Positions 1-11,828 of a DNA stretch of 64,000 nucleotides are shown here, in pieces. The position numbers and the translations under genes were made by a program. Source of the stretch: Collybia mongolica. Its lineage: Eukaryota; Basidiomycota; Agaricomycetes; Agaricales; Clitocybaceae. Positions within the stretch are counted from its first letter, which is position 1; each line of letters starts with the position of its first letter. Below the pieces are notes generated by a model. The model saw nothing but the letters and a program-made list of their open reading frames with translations, made no database searches and was not told the origin of the DNA. The stretch covers positions 744,001 through 808,000 of the forward strand of contig JAAXNY010000004.1 of NCBI GenBank assembly GCA_013420905.1. Direction: 5' to 3'.

Positions 1-258
1 ATTTCGTAGCGTTACAGGGGAGGGAGTCAAAAATTGGCATTAGTGGGCCATCCATAGTACTCAACCATTACATTTGGGTGATGTTAAAACTCGTGACTAA
101 AGTTTGACTTTATTTTTTACTGAGTGTCCTCATTGTGGATATGGGTAATTTACCCCATGTCCAGAATGCAGCATCATATTTGTTTTCAATACTCTCCGTG
201 CCGGACTTCAAGATATCAATCAATTAACGAAGGATTGTGTCTGGGCGTGGGTTGTGTA

Positions 259-1039
259 TAGGGCTGCACGCTGTATCCGTATTTACGGCGATACGGTAGC
301 CGTATTACGGTGGCCGTATCCGTCCCGTCGTCACCCAAGCGCGCCTCTTTGACGGTACGGTGTACGGTACGGGTATCCGCCGTCCGACCCGTCAACTGAC
401 GGCCGTTGACGGCTCGATACGGGTATACGGTCCACGTGACTTTGAAAATGCGCCTCGTCGATGCATTTGCGCAACAGACTGGCATGATGATGCATTTACC
501 TCCTCAGATGACAGACGAAGGGTTGTATTACCAACCCCTCTACTTTGTGTGCTGGGATTGCGCTCTGAATCACGCCTTCTTCCCATTGGCAATGGATGCT
601 CGAAGGGTTATCACGGAGCGACGTATCGGGGTGGAGGGATATAAAATATAACACTAGGGTTAGTTTACGGCCTGTAAACTTTTGATGAGAACAACACACT
701 TCCTACTAAATCAAAAATTCAGTGCAGAGGTATGTGTTCTGATTCGCATACCTGGTGAGATCATCAATAACAGCCGTACTCTTGCATAATACAGATATTC
801 CGCTGTCAACAAAAGTCCTTTGAGGCAAGAAGCGCAAACACAACACAACGAGACAGCATACATCCAGTAATCATAAATTTATTGTAAGATCTATTAGCCG
901 TATGCCCGTATTAGCCCGTCAACGGCCGTATTGGCACCCGTACCGTGCCGTCAGGCTTGCCGCTGAAGGGTGTAAGTACGGTTACGGTTACGGCGAACTA
1001 TACGGCCGTATACCGTATACGGTACGGTGTGCAGCCCTA
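259..1039. mobile_element. Non-autonomous hAT-type element (copy A)
   Basis: The ends are TAGGGCTGCAC and GTGCAGCCCTA, a perfect 11-bp terminal inverted repeat that continues imperfectly inward. It is flanked by an 8-bp direct repeat GTTGTGTA at 251-258 and 1040-1047, the target duplication size typical of hAT transposons. Both subterminal regions are packed with short CGTA/TACGG-type repeats of the sort hAT transposases bind. At 781 bp it is too short for a hAT transposase, and the small open frames inside look incidental, so it probably moved with enzyme supplied from elsewhere. Confidence 0.85.
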
Positions 1040-1764
1040 GTTGTGTAGCCAATTCTGTCACGACTGAACATTGTGAGTTCTTTCCGTAAGCCTCAACACC
1101 ATGGACATGACATCTTCAATTTCTGCAGTTTTACCTTCCCTGAATCTTAGGTTCTGGGTATAGACGTGGTCCCCAAAATCGAGAAGGCATCCGTTGAAGA
1201 CAAGGCATCACAAGGTCAGTTCTCTCCCCTCTACCCATCATTCATGGTAGATCTTGCAACAAGAATTAGGAACGTAGCTGACGCTGGCTCCCATGTGTGT
1301 TTCGCGGTTTACAACCGGCCAACACGATGGGGCTGCCATCCATCAAATATCCTTTCGTTAATGTCACATCATTCCTCACTGTACGAATGACACTCACTTC
1401 ATCGTCAGTGTCAGCTACTTCCACATGACGCCAATCCTCATCTAGCACATAGTTTTCTATGACGGGCTCGCGAGGTCCACATACGACCTATAAATCATCC
1501 TACCTGTTCAATCAAACCAATAAAGGTAACGTTATTGACTGAAGGCGCTCCACGTTATTGCCATTATACAAGAGAACTATTCTTACATCTTTTTTCGATA
1601 GAGGCCATTGTCGCAAGTCGTGTCCACACGCACGCGGCCCCCTATGTAGAGTACACATTGTAAACATTAACAAATTTCACTCCGAAATTGATCATCTTTT
1701 GTCGAGTTCTCAACCAGCTCTAGTATCTGAGCCTCCCAGTAACAAAATCATATTATGGTTTTGC

Positions 1765-3852
1765 TTACATCGATAGGTTAATAATATTAACAGGCACGGC
1801 TCCATCATAGTATTGCCTGGCTGTCACGAACACCACTTTTCCTTGACTCAAAACGACGCTATAAGGGTACTCGGACTTTTCTTCCGAGTAGCCCTTTATG
1901 AGATCTGTTGGCCTCTTCTCTTCTATTGTAGAGTTAACTGCACCATGACGGGGTTTAACCAATAAAAAAAACTCTTCTCTGGAAGTGGTGTCTCTGAATG
2001 TTAATATCCCAGGTTCGTCATTTTCCGTGTACAAGATGACGAAGCCAAGATGCTTGACCCAAGATGTAAGAACACACTCTTGGGGGGTGTTGATATCAGC
2101 CACGAATCCATGTTCGGGTGCAGGTGGAATAACCAGAAAAACATCCTTGCACAAGGGGGGCTCAGGAAGGCCTGCAGGCTGTTGGTATTTTTGTGGCGTC
2201 GCCTCGATGTGAATTTCCAACTTGTATTTGCAAGTACTATACACTGACCGACCGAAGTGAGTCTTGGTAGAAACAGTGACCAACCATCCATATGTGAGAT
2301 TCCTGGAGGCCCTGTCCAAGAATCGGTTCTTCTTCCTCCACTGAATACCACCATCAATGGAAGAGGTGCAATAGGCATTTAAAGCGTTCCATTCATCACT
2401 ATCCCCAGGTTCAGTGGCTGACAGGATATTGCACCAGATCGTTTCCGGTTTCCGGATGCCACTAATGACAGCAAATTTTCCGAATTCATCATGACCTTCA
2501 AACATCAAAACAGCCTCAGGATTATCGGAAAAACTTGTGAAGAAACTCTGCTGCTGCACATATTGCTGCATATGTTGCGGTATATGTGGCGTTACATTAT
2601 CACAACCAATGGGATTTATTTGGATAGATGAACAGTTGATGGGTAGATTGACTTGAATTTCGAGATATTCGCCAGAGACGGGTTCCCGATCATTTGGTGT
2701 GGAGTAATTTTCTGCAATATAGATAGAAGACAGGTTGGCAGGAGAGCCTGCACTGGCCGATGTCTGTTCCAATGTCATGGTATCTGATCGGATGTATGTG
2801 CCGGATTGCAGGAAGTATGGTTGTGGTTGCGAGAGAGTGATCACGATAGGTTCAGACTTTCCAGCGAAACGGCAATTCAGGAAAGCTAGAATCTCTTGTT
2901 CCCCACCTTGAGATTTTATTGCGATCGGCAACTCGATGTGTAGCCCACGATTGGTGATGGCGTAAGGAAGCGTTTCGATATTGCCGGCATGAGTTGTTTG
3001 GTCAACATTTGAAGTTGGATCAGTAATGCTTTCAATGTTGCCCGAGTCGCGGAATTCGCTTGGGGAGCGTGCCAATATTCCTCTATACTTCTCTGGGTGG
3101 AATATAGAGACATAATCCGCCTTCCAGGCAAATATAGAGTGATCCGTGGATTTCTTGATAATCTCGTATTGGAGTCGAATGAATGCCTTTTTACCCTCTC
3201 CGTAAAGGAGTGGCATATTGACGTCGAATATCCCCATCAAGCTATACGCAATGTCTTCTTCTCGCGTTGTCTTTCTCTTAGCCGCCCAGGACATCCTTAC
3301 TGCAACCGGTACGTCGTTCAGAAAAGTGTCCCCCACGATGACCTCCGGGCTAATTCCTGTCACAGAAGAGACCATGTCCTGCAGAGAGGCTTTGGTACCG
3401 ATATCAACCCAATCTTTCGCATAGAAGATGACTGTTGGCGGCGCAATGAGTTCTTGTAACGTCCAACCTCTGGTGAACCAGTGGCTCAACGCGAATAAAG
3501 AATGAGGATCGTCAGGATCCCCTTCGCTCACAACATCATATAGATAGGCATAGCAGATCCGTGCGTTCTTGTACCAAGCGTACATCGAGTTGATGGCTTC
3601 TGAGAGCTCGGCGCTGCTATCCTTGTTGATGCAACAAGTGTCGATCCAGATGTACTTGAGACCATCCTGTCTGGCCGTGTTACAAGCGCTGGTGATCTTT
3701 GCATAGCCGTGCATCTTCCTGGCCTTATTAGGGTCAGCGAGATCTTGGAATAAGACCTCTTCCATCTCCCATACATGAGATAATATCGCATAGTCGGGAA
3801 CGTTGCTTCGGAAATACGTCAAAGTTATGTTATTTGTATCCAAGAGGTGCAT
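1765..3852 (-). CDS. HET-domain protein (heterokaryon incompatibility type)
   Basis: A single-exon gene of 695 residues. The HET domain fills about residues 15-160 and its three conserved blocks are visible: YAILSHVWEMEEVLFQDL, then YIWIDTCCINKDSSAELSEA, then SHWFTRGWTLQELIAP. HET domains act in fungal non-self recognition and trigger cell death after incompatible fusion; in basidiomycetes most are orphan paralogues of unknown partner. The remaining 530 residues show no NACHT, WD40 or ankyrin repeats that I can recognise, so this is a HET-plus-unknown architecture. The start at 3852 gives the usual short leader before the first block. The gene lies in a segmental duplication; the second copy (61504-63590) is frameshifted, and a diverged, broken paralogue lies at 46001-48062. 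Confidence 0.92.
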   Translation of the reverse strand: MHLLDTNNITLTYFRSNVPDYAILSHVWEMEEVLFQDLADPNKARKMHGYAKITSACNTARQDGLKYIWIDTCCINKDSSAELSEAINSMYAWYKNARICYAYLYDVVSEGDPDDPHSLFALSHWFTRGWTLQELIAPPTVIFYAKDWVDIGTKASLQDMVSSVTGISPEVIVGDTFLNDVPVAVRMSWAAKRKTTREEDIAYSLMGIFDVNMPLLYGEGKKAFIRLQYEIIKKSTDHSIFAWKADYVSIFHPEKYRGILARSPSEFRDSGNIESITDPTSNVDQTTHAGNIETLPYAITNRGLHIELPIAIKSQGGEQEILAFLNCRFAGKSEPIVITLSQPQPYFLQSGTYIRSDTMTLEQTSASAGSPANLSSIYIAENYSTPNDREPVSGEYLEIQVNLPINCSSIQINPIGCDNVTPHIPQHMQQYVQQQSFFTSFSDNPEAVLMFEGHDEFGKFAVISGIRKPETIWCNILSATEPGDSDEWNALNAYCTSSIDGGIQWRKKNRFLDRASRNLTYGWLVTVSTKTHFGRSVYSTCKYKLEIHIEATPQKYQQPAGLPEPPLCKDVFLVIPPAPEHGFVADINTPQECVLTSWVKHLGFVILYTENDEPGILTFRDTTSREEFFLLVKPRHGAVNSTIEEKRPTDLIKGYSEEKSEYPYSVVLSQGKVVFVTARQYYDGAVPVNIINLSM

Positions 3853-6518
3853 GATCGGCCAAGTAAAGTGGTACGCGTCGCAAGAGGTGAAGCCTATGTC
3901 AAGTAGTTAGGTGGCACGATAAAGCGATATACTAAGGAATGAAAGGTTAAGGCAGTACCTACAAACGAGGAGATTTTTGCTCCGGTATCGCAATCACTGA
4001 GAATGACTTAAAGGACTTTAAGGAAGACTGTCGTTGCGAGGATTGGTGCTGTCACGATGAAATATCAATCAGATGACGCAGACGGTGATTGATCATTTGG
4101 GAGTCAAATGACATGAGCTTGTAGCGTCAAGACACAGTGTACTTAACAAATTTCCTGTTAGACAGCCCCTAAAATGTTGTCCATAGTGCCGACCCATTCA
4201 ACTTATGCTCCTATACCATATAGCCCTCCAGAGCGGAACTTGACACCATCCTTCGAGAAACACCTCGTAGGGGTGCACTGGCACGAAACATATCGGATTC
4301 TTGGCTCCTGGTCGAACCCACTCGGAGCCTGCGCCTGGTGCAATGATAAGAGGTCAAGGTTGGAGGGAGGAGAGGAATATAGTACAGCTTACATGTTGGG
4401 AGTCGGAGAAAATGGATCTCAACCGTCGTCACGCGATTGCAACTTTTTTCGTTCCGACTTGCACCGCCACCTCTCTTTCCTCCCCAATGGACGCCGAGTA
4501 CGGATATGGATGAACCATAGGCAATCATTGTGTCCTGACCATGGGCCTAAACTCAAAAGTCGTCTTAAATCCATGGATGTTTAAAACTGAGAAGTAATCA
4601 ACCGTCCATTAACAGTCAATACTTGTGGCCAACGGAGGGAATAATCGAGCATTGTAAGTTCTTCTTGTGGACTCTTACCTCCGAGTCGTCGGTATAGTCT
4701 CTGTTACTGACACTTCGTTTTACTTAGACCACTCTCCAAAAAGTCGCGGCTCCGGCCTCACCACATTATCTTCGATACATACACTTTGACTAGCCCCAGG
4801 CTGAGATAGCAAAAACATGGACAGAGCTCGCGAGGGTTCGCGACAAATGAAGAAATGGGTGGTCGGTATTTCATTCCTAAAAATCAGGCTCTGAACCCGG
4901 AAGCAGATTTGGCATCCGACTCACTTGACTCAAAGGAATTCCGTAATATCATTTCAATCGAACGTGTTGTCATTTGGATTATCCATTGAAACGCTTTCGA
5001 GGGTAACTCTCCTACGTGGGTACTGCCATCACTGTGTTGGCACCCCGTTCCTGCAACTCGGACTGGGGATATCAAAGATTGACGTAGGGTACTACAATAA
5101 AATCCGGGCACTCCACAGCCATGGTCGGTTGTCGTGACACGCCAGGATCCGCCCTACATACACCACATTGATGAGTAACAGGTGTACCTAGAGACTGGGG
5201 GGATATACCTCAAAAACTATTCTGAGATCGCAAGGTGCGTCAAATACGTACACTGGTTGTGAAGTCTCGATTGACCTAACATTTTCGTCAATAGATGCCA
5301 TTAATGATCCCGAGACGCTAAAACATACCCTCATTACGTTGTACTGAGCTCTGGTTTCTGTCGCTCCTAAAGGGTGGCTAGGGGTTTGGAACGACCGCCC
5401 ATGTCCCGCGTCTCTGTGTTTCGCAAAATGTGATTTTTGTTGTAGCAGACCGCCAGTAACATTACCGATATAACCTGGTTCTTATAACCGGTTGTCGTGG
5501 CTGGAATGAATTGATCTAGTTTTTTAGAACTATTGCGGTGACAGGTAGGAGCTTGACAAAATGATGAGCAATGGGAAAATATACTGACAAGGTTTTCATC
5601 GTAGTCGTATTCCAGTTTGCCAAGTGCCAATGTGTTGGTATAAAATTAGCGAGTCACCCGGGAAACGAATTATACGACGTACCTAGACTGAGTTTCAAGT
5701 CGGTGGGATGGAGGCTTTCGTCAATACTGGGCCTTATCATCTGGTGAAGGAGGAAGCTTCTCCCGGTGCAAAATTTCACCCGTGAGCTCTTTTGATTGAA
5801 TTGCGAGCAAAATTCTGCTTAAAATAAGTTGAATGAGATGCGAAGGAAGAAGCGTTCGCTCTCACCGTTTACAAAAGGCCGTCATGGTCGCAGGAAAATG
5901 TCCTTGTGTAATTTAACAGAAATTCGAGGCAGAACATTGGCGTCGTCGTTTCTTCGCATAGGGGTTGAAGAATAGGCCTTTCTGAAGCGGCGCTCACCAC
6001 CTTGGCACATCTAGCATGCCAATTGTACATCCTGCTAGACGGTTCTCTGAGACGTGATGACTCGATCCCCAATCACCTTGGGTGTGACGCAATGGAGAAG
6101 CGACCCTCGGTGCCACAACTATCTTTGGGCAACCATTACTTTTTAGTGAGTGGCTCTACTTTGCGCGAGTGTGCCGTCCCTTCAGAGCCTCATTCACATT
6201 GAGCAGGACGTGTTGTCATAGGACACACGGTAGCAGTTTTATGCATAACTTGGCCAACTGTTTGCGCCCGACGCGCATACGGGGTCACGTTACTTTGGCC
6301 AAAGCGCTATTTAGTCCATTCACGCTTCATTCCCCACCTTGAACCATACCCACATCCTTACTATCCATTTACCAAACATATTCCACTACCCTGCATTCTT
6401 ATCTTCACCCAGTATATATCTTGTCCATCTACACATCTACCATCCCATTCTACTTCATTCGCATTCTTGTTCCTATCCTCATCCTCATCCCCATCTCCCA
6501 ACAATCTCAATCCCGATC
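3853..6518. other. Intergenic region, no supported gene
   Basis: About 2.7 kb between the HET start and the next gene. The part up to 4262 belongs to the segmental duplication and should hold the HET promoter. Short open frames in 4174-6202 overlap on both strands, have no recognisable domain and look like chance. From 6330 the sequence turns strongly C/T-rich, as fungal 5' leaders often do, just ahead of the ATG at 6519. Confidence 0.6.
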
Positions 6519-8831
6519 ATGAACCAAGGTTCTTATAGCGGCCACTCCGGTAGTGACCAGTGGAACAATTCGTTGCCTTCAGCTGGGACATTTCTCTGGC
6601 CAGACGACTGGACCGTGGCCATGCCGAGCGAAGACTTCATCATCTCCGCGTCGTCGACGGTTCCCCAGCCGACCTCAGCCAACATCCCAGCACCTCAAGG
6701 CCTTACAACTAGCCTCGCCGCACATTCCACCGGCACTGAAGAACCAAAGGCAATACGCACGCAGCTTAAGGAGAGGGTCGACGGTGCTAATTTACAAATT
6801 AGTCCAACGCGAGAGAGCTTCTCAGAAATACAGAACACCATTCCCTCAGTCGCTGTACCAGCTCCACCCGCTCCACCCGACCAGGTTGTGGATGATGGTG
6901 GTGCCACCGCCAACGACGAGAACGCGCCCGCCGGCCCTGGTGCATCTGTGCCACTCCCCACATTAGTCTATGAAAACGCGCCAACTGTTGGTGGTGCCAC
7001 CCAGCCCACCCAAAACTTACAGCCAAATGCGACGGCCCTGCTCAACAGGCTATTGGACGCAAATGTCCAAGAGGTGCCACAGCCTGAGGCGCTTCGGCAA
7101 TTTTCTGGCACACCCCCTCCAACCTTTAGTAATGACGATCTAGAAGCGATACTGAATTTCTGTCTCGCGAACACTAACGACATACTGGCCCAGGACACAG
7201 CTATCCCAGCCGCCCAAGAAACTCTCTACGATTCCGCGCCTTGCTTCACGGAATCGATCTCCAGGAAGCGCAAGCTGGATGAGATTGTTGAGGGCAATAA
7301 TATGGAGTCCCACGGGGCTTTCGAGTTCTCGATTACTGCAGAGCCCTCGGAGGTGGGGGAACTCTCCGAATGTGTAGGGTTTGCTGGGGGTTCGGAATTT
7401 CCCGAGGAGGTAGTGTCCTTTGGGGATGGAGAGCCTTCTGGAGACACAGGGGTTTCTGGGTCCCTAGGGTCCCCGTTGAAAGCTGAGTCCCTTGGGAGAG
7501 TAGGACCCTCTGAGGTGGTTGGATCCTCCGGGACAGAGTCCTTTAGGAGTGCAGAACCCATTGAAGCGGCCGGGTCCTCAGGCAACGCAGAGGGTGTATG
7601 TGCAGAACCTTCCGACGTGGTCGAGCACCCTGAGGTGGTCGAGCCCTCCGGGGACGCAGGGGCGTCTAAGGGTGCAGGAAACATGAGGGATTGGTACTGT
7701 GATTATTGTGAACTTGGGTGAGTACAATCTCCTTGATGCCAATGTGTTCATCCCGCTAATGGATTCCCCATTCGCAGCTTCACCAAGAAGAACAGTAGTT
7801 CACATTACAGGACCGCCAGATGTCGAGACAACCAGTTGAAATACGCCTTCATCCATGGCGCCGTCCCTAAATGGTACGCTACTAAGCTATGCGGTTACCA
7901 CAGGAGCAAAGCTCGGCCCTTTAAAAGACCAGCCGGCGAGGAAAAGGAATGCGACGAGTGCGGCGAGGCATGTGAAGAGCGCAGAAAAATCTGGGAAAGC
8001 TACGTCGAGACATACCCCAAAAAGAAAGTTAGTAAGATCCTCGAGGAGCTTGCTGAACACCACGCGCCCTTGGCGAAAGTCGAGACCCTAGACTTTAGCA
8101 AATATAGCTCCGGTCTTGATCTCGTTGCTCACATGCTCCCTCCCATGGAACCTACCTCCATGCCGGGCCCACGTCCCAAGAAAGCCCGTCGCATCGCAAG
8201 AAAGCCCACGGCTGTTGACCCCCCAATGGGCACGCCGCAACTGCCACAGGGTCCCCCAGCCCCGAGGGCTCCTGCGCAACAGGTATGGTACGCTCCGTAC
8301 ACCCACGCTATGCCCGTTCCGTATGCCTCAGCTGCCGCAACAGGCATGAGCGCTTATGGGGTACCGCCAGGGACTCCGTACCCTGTCGACCCCCGGTCGT
8401 ATGTGCTCGCAAACGCTTCGACCTGTTTCGGCTACCCCTGCTCTCCTGGAGTTCAGTCACAGAACCAGGGTTCACGGGGCCCCGGTTCTATTGAGGGCCC
8501 TAGCTCCCACACGTGGCCTGCCGTTCCCCCTACGAATGCGACACCGTACGGCATCCCCGGACACTATCTGCAACACCCGCAACAGCCTGTTGTATATACT
8601 GTGCCCATGGGCCAGACCAACCATTATTTCCACCCCATTCCCGCTACTCCCACCATGGGAAATGCTTACTACGGCGCGCACAATTATAATGCCACTGCGC
8701 CGATGATGGCCGTCCCGATCTTCCCTGCTAGGGGCCCCGCCATGGAAAATATCTACTACCATGCTGCCGCTGCGCCAATGGAACGAACCCGCCTTCCCGC
8801 CGCTGATAACGACTCAACCGCGGCCCAGTAG
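6519..8831 (+). CDS. Hypothetical nuclear protein, low complexity with cysteine clusters
   Basis: Not recognised as a named family. I chose the ATG at 6519 because it follows a pyrimidine-rich leader; the frame stays open upstream to 6339, but that stretch translates the leader. Exon 1 (6519-7717) joins exon 2 (7778-8831) across a 60-nt GT-AG intron, giving about 750 residues. The N-terminal half is Pro/Ser/Glu-rich, with basic patches SRKRKLDE and, later, PRPKKARRIARKP that look like nuclear signals. A WYCDYCELGFTKKN segment spanning the splice, with following His and Cys, plus CDECGEAC further on, resemble small zinc-binding clusters. The C-terminus is Pro/Tyr/Ala-rich and prion-like. An AATAAA-like signal lies near 9056. 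A transcription-associated role is only a guess. Confidence 0.72.
7341..7672 (+). repeat. Degenerate in-frame minisatellite
   Basis: Within exon 1 of the preceding gene, units built around GAGCCCTCNGANGTGG or its variants recur, encoding imperfect Glu-Pro-Ser-(Glu/Gly)-(Val/Asp) repeats. Spacing varies in multiples of three, so length change would keep the frame. Confidence 0.55.
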
Positions 8832-9421
8832 AGGCACCCACGAACCAAGACATGATGGAGCCGGTGGTTTGTAGAATATACCACTCTACATCACCAGCAC
8901 ATCCTTCACTCTTTTTGTTTCTCATTATACAATATACATTATAAAATGTAGAACCGAAACCACTCATTATCAGGTCCCTGTAGCGTTAATTATCTTCATC
9001 ATGTAGTCTTGCTCCATGTTGTTTATGTAGTCATGTAGTTACCACGTGTTATGCCTCAATAAAAATAGTTGTATTATGGATACCGAACTTGAATTTGGGG
9101 ACCAAGTTCGGTTTCTAGCCTCTAACCCACTCCGAAATATCGTGGTGCTCCATATTAATTCTTAAATTTCTCGTATATCCTACGAACCAAAGTAATGATC
9201 GCCTTTCCATGGTAAATTCTTCCTTAGTCGTGAAAAGGAACGCGTTGCCTTGCTTTCGGCCATCGAGTTATTATGGAGGTGAGCAACGTTCTAATAGTTA
9301 AACTCTGTGATTCTGAAAACTGGTACTAGAAGTCAGCGTGGTATTCGCAGGGTGTCAGGACGGGGGATGCAATCGCGAGTCATGCATATGTCCGGCGCGA
9401 CTGGGATACGAATCAAGGCCA
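8832..9421. other. Intergenic region between convergent genes
   Basis: About 590 bp that should hold the 3' ends of two convergent genes. An AATAAA-like signal lies near 9056 on the plus strand. I see no coding potential. Confidence 0.6.
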
Positions 9422-10135
9422 CTACTCCGTCTTGAGCCCAGTCGAACGGTTCATCCTCCGAGCAGTCGCCAAAGCAGCGCGCAGCAGATAAAAGAACGAG
9501 AATAGAATCGTGAACATCGTCCCAAACTCCACGAACCCAAGGTCCGCGGGGTTTCCCGTTGGGACGCGCACGGTGTCGAACGGGTGGGTACCGTTGTGCG
9601 ATATGGCAGTGACTGAGGTGGTTTCTGGGTTAAAGAGCGAGAGAACTTCGGCTGGGAGGTTGATTGGTTCTGGCGGGAGTTGGTTCAAGGATGCTGAGGA
9701 TGCGTTATAAGAGTTGTTTGACTTTCGTGTATGAAGAGGCTCACTGTTAATAGGACATGCAAGGAACCCCTTCGGTCATTTCATCTCCACCGAATGATGT
9801 CCTGAAGCCTCCGCCGGGTCCCCATAACGCAGATGTAACAATACTTTGACCTCAACCTCTTTCGCACCCTCTGGAACGTCAATATCCAGGAATACCGACG
9901 AGCCCCCCTCATCTACCGCAGTGACAGGAAGCTCCGGATTCGAGGTGCCCCAGTGTTTGAATGTGTAGAACTCTTCATGGTGCGCGAGCTCATATGGGTC
10001 GACAAAGATGAGCGGTTGGAGCGAGAACTGGAGATAGATAGTGCAGAGTGGGTTGTGTTCGGGCAGGGATATTGTTGTTGTGGAAATTGGATGGAATCCA
10101 TCTTTCGGAGAAATAGAGGAAACGAGAGTCGCCAT
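9422..10135 (-). pseudogene. PIGX: PIG-X (GPI mannosyltransferase I subunit), one in-frame TGA
   Basis: PIG-X (yeast Pbn1) stabilises PIG-M, the ER enzyme that adds the first mannose of the GPI anchor. One frame runs 10135 to 9422, about 237 codons. It has the family signature FVDPYELAHHEEFYTF, then a beta-rich lumenal domain ending LHLRYGDPAEASGHHSVE, then PKGFLACP, and finally a C-terminal membrane helix FGTMFTILFSFFYLLRAAL with a short cytosolic tail. This is the usual type I layout and length. A TGA at 9776-9778 splits the frame exactly where the family commonly has a tryptophan before the P-x-GF-ACP motif, so TGG to TGA is the simplest reading; no splice removes it. It could be a sequencing error, a recently dead copy, or one allele. 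Confidence 0.7.
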
Positions 10136-11229
10136 CGCAGGTGGTGGGAGTGAGGGCTGAATTTAGATGACAGCTGTCCTGTGGCTGTGTTGATTTTTCA
10201 GTTTACATTACTTCCAACCAGCACGCGAATCATTCGACCACCACCTTGCATCTTGTTTCAATGTAGTATTTAAGGTCAAGAAGGTTCCCTGAGTTTAACG
10301 TATCTGAATTAACCGTCTTCAAGGCTCATCGTGGCCTGTCTACATTTGCACACGTTCCCTTGTCATGGGATCTGGGCTCTGTCACACTCAGGGCTGTCAA
10401 AATTTTCCATCTGTCCTATCCTATATCCCTATATATTTCCTATTCTGTCTATATTAAAGTACTACGGCCGTGTGAATTTGATTGTGACTAATCCTGACTA
10501 AGCGCTGACTAAGTCTGACAAAGCAAAGAAAAGTTGTCTTTTAAGTAGAGTGCTGACTAAGGATGACAAAGCAGGAAAATTGTTGAAGTCACATGCCATG
10601 TCACCTGCTCAAGTCACCTGCTTAAGTCACCCTTAATTACCACAATAAATTCTAACATTACATATCTTGCTTTAAAAACTAATACATTATATATTTAAAA
10701 AAAAATCTATCCAGGTAACATGCTAAGACACATACTAATCACCTGATCTGCAACACCACATCACATGACCTCCAAAGCGGACTAAGTCAACAAATAACAA
10801 ACAATACCTATTAACCTTAAGCTGCCTCATAAATTTCAGATGCTCAAACTGGAAAAAAAAAAGTATTTAAATGGTGCCACTACCCATAAAATTACAAATC
10901 AAAGTAGAACATGGAAAGCATGCAGATAAAAATGGAAATGAGTTTATCTGAGCAATTTGGTTGTTAATCCATAAATTAACATAAAATGTTCTAACACTAC
11001 AAAGCCTGCTTTAAAATCTGATACATTCTATTTTGAAAAAATTACTCTCTGTCTAACCCTATCTTTAGAACAATAGGAATCCAGTGCAAATGAGTAAGGG
11101 AAATAGTAATACATGGTTGAGAGAAATATTATAGGTAGAAGAAACATTGATTCCAAGGATTTTGAATAGAGCTGATCCCTATCAAATTAGAGCAATAACA
11201 ACTAACTTTTCACATAATAATTTGCAAAT
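10136..11229. other. Repeat-rich DNA with no supported gene
   Basis: About 1.1 kb upstream of PIG-X. From 10480 it becomes AT-rich and CpG-poor with several TGACTAAG-like words, matching the older transposon remains further right. I see no gene. Confidence 0.5.
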
Positions 11230-11828
11230 ATGATAGGAATTGACTACACAATATTGGACAGCATTGTTGCCTTTGATGCAGTCAACTGGCTATTCCAAAA
11301 TATTAGAGGAGATGATAGAGCCTTTGGTAGGCTAATTATAGTATTTGATGGTGCAGACTGTGGGTGCCTGTCTTATGCACTCCCCACTGTGGGGATGAAC
11401 TTCAAATACTCAAACTAAAGAAAAATCTGTACTTATATGGTGTTACTAATGATAAAATGAGACTTTCCAAATGGCAAATTGAAATTGGCCATGGGAAGCT
11501 TACAGATGGCAATGGAAATGTCACCTTACCTAGCCACTTTTATGATGCTGAGAATACTGTGGAGTCTCTAACTGACACATTATATCCTGACATTGGAAAC
11601 CCTGTTCTAAAACCTGATACATTTTACCCTGAGAGAGCTATTCTTTCTGCCAGAAATGGTGATGTTGACTCTCTCAATAAAAAAGTACTGGATATGTTTC
11701 CTGGAGATGGCAAGATGTACCACAGTGCAGATTGTATTGCATATGAAGGAATTGATGGAGCTGAAGCAATATACCCTGTTGAATATCTGAATGTTATCAA
11801 TGTATCAGGGCTACCTCTATCTATGTAA
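11230..11828 (+). mobile_element. Helitron helicase relic
   Basis: Two overlapping frames (11230-11418 and 11364-11828) together resemble the C-terminal part of a Helitron PIF1-like helicase. The second frame carries the recognisable run: LPSHFYDAENTVESL, then YPERAILSARNGDVDSLNKK, then AIYPVEYLNVINVSGLPLS. The catalytic Walker and Rep parts are missing and a frameshift separates the two pieces. This is a dead fragment. Confidence 0.75.

Larger units (their letters stand above)
1..4262 (+). repeat. Segmental duplication, copy A
   Basis: This block matches 59745-64000 in the same orientation at roughly 99% by eye. It contains a hAT-type element, a HET gene and flanking non-coding DNA. The two copies differ in length by 6 nt: 4 nt near 970 inside the hAT element, 1 nt near 1475, and 1 nt in the HET gene. 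Most other differences are C/T or G/A transitions. Copy A starts at the first base of the window and copy B runs off the end, so neither outer boundary is visible. Confidence 0.95.

Noticed and set aside
360..699. Open frames on both strands inside the hAT-type element
   Set aside because: They overlap in several frames, have no domain, and their sequence is dominated by the element's TACGG repeats.
6339..6518. Extending the 6519-8831 gene upstream to the ATG at 6339
   Set aside because: The stretch is a C/T-rich leader giving a His/Pro/Ser run; the ATG at 6519 is more typical.
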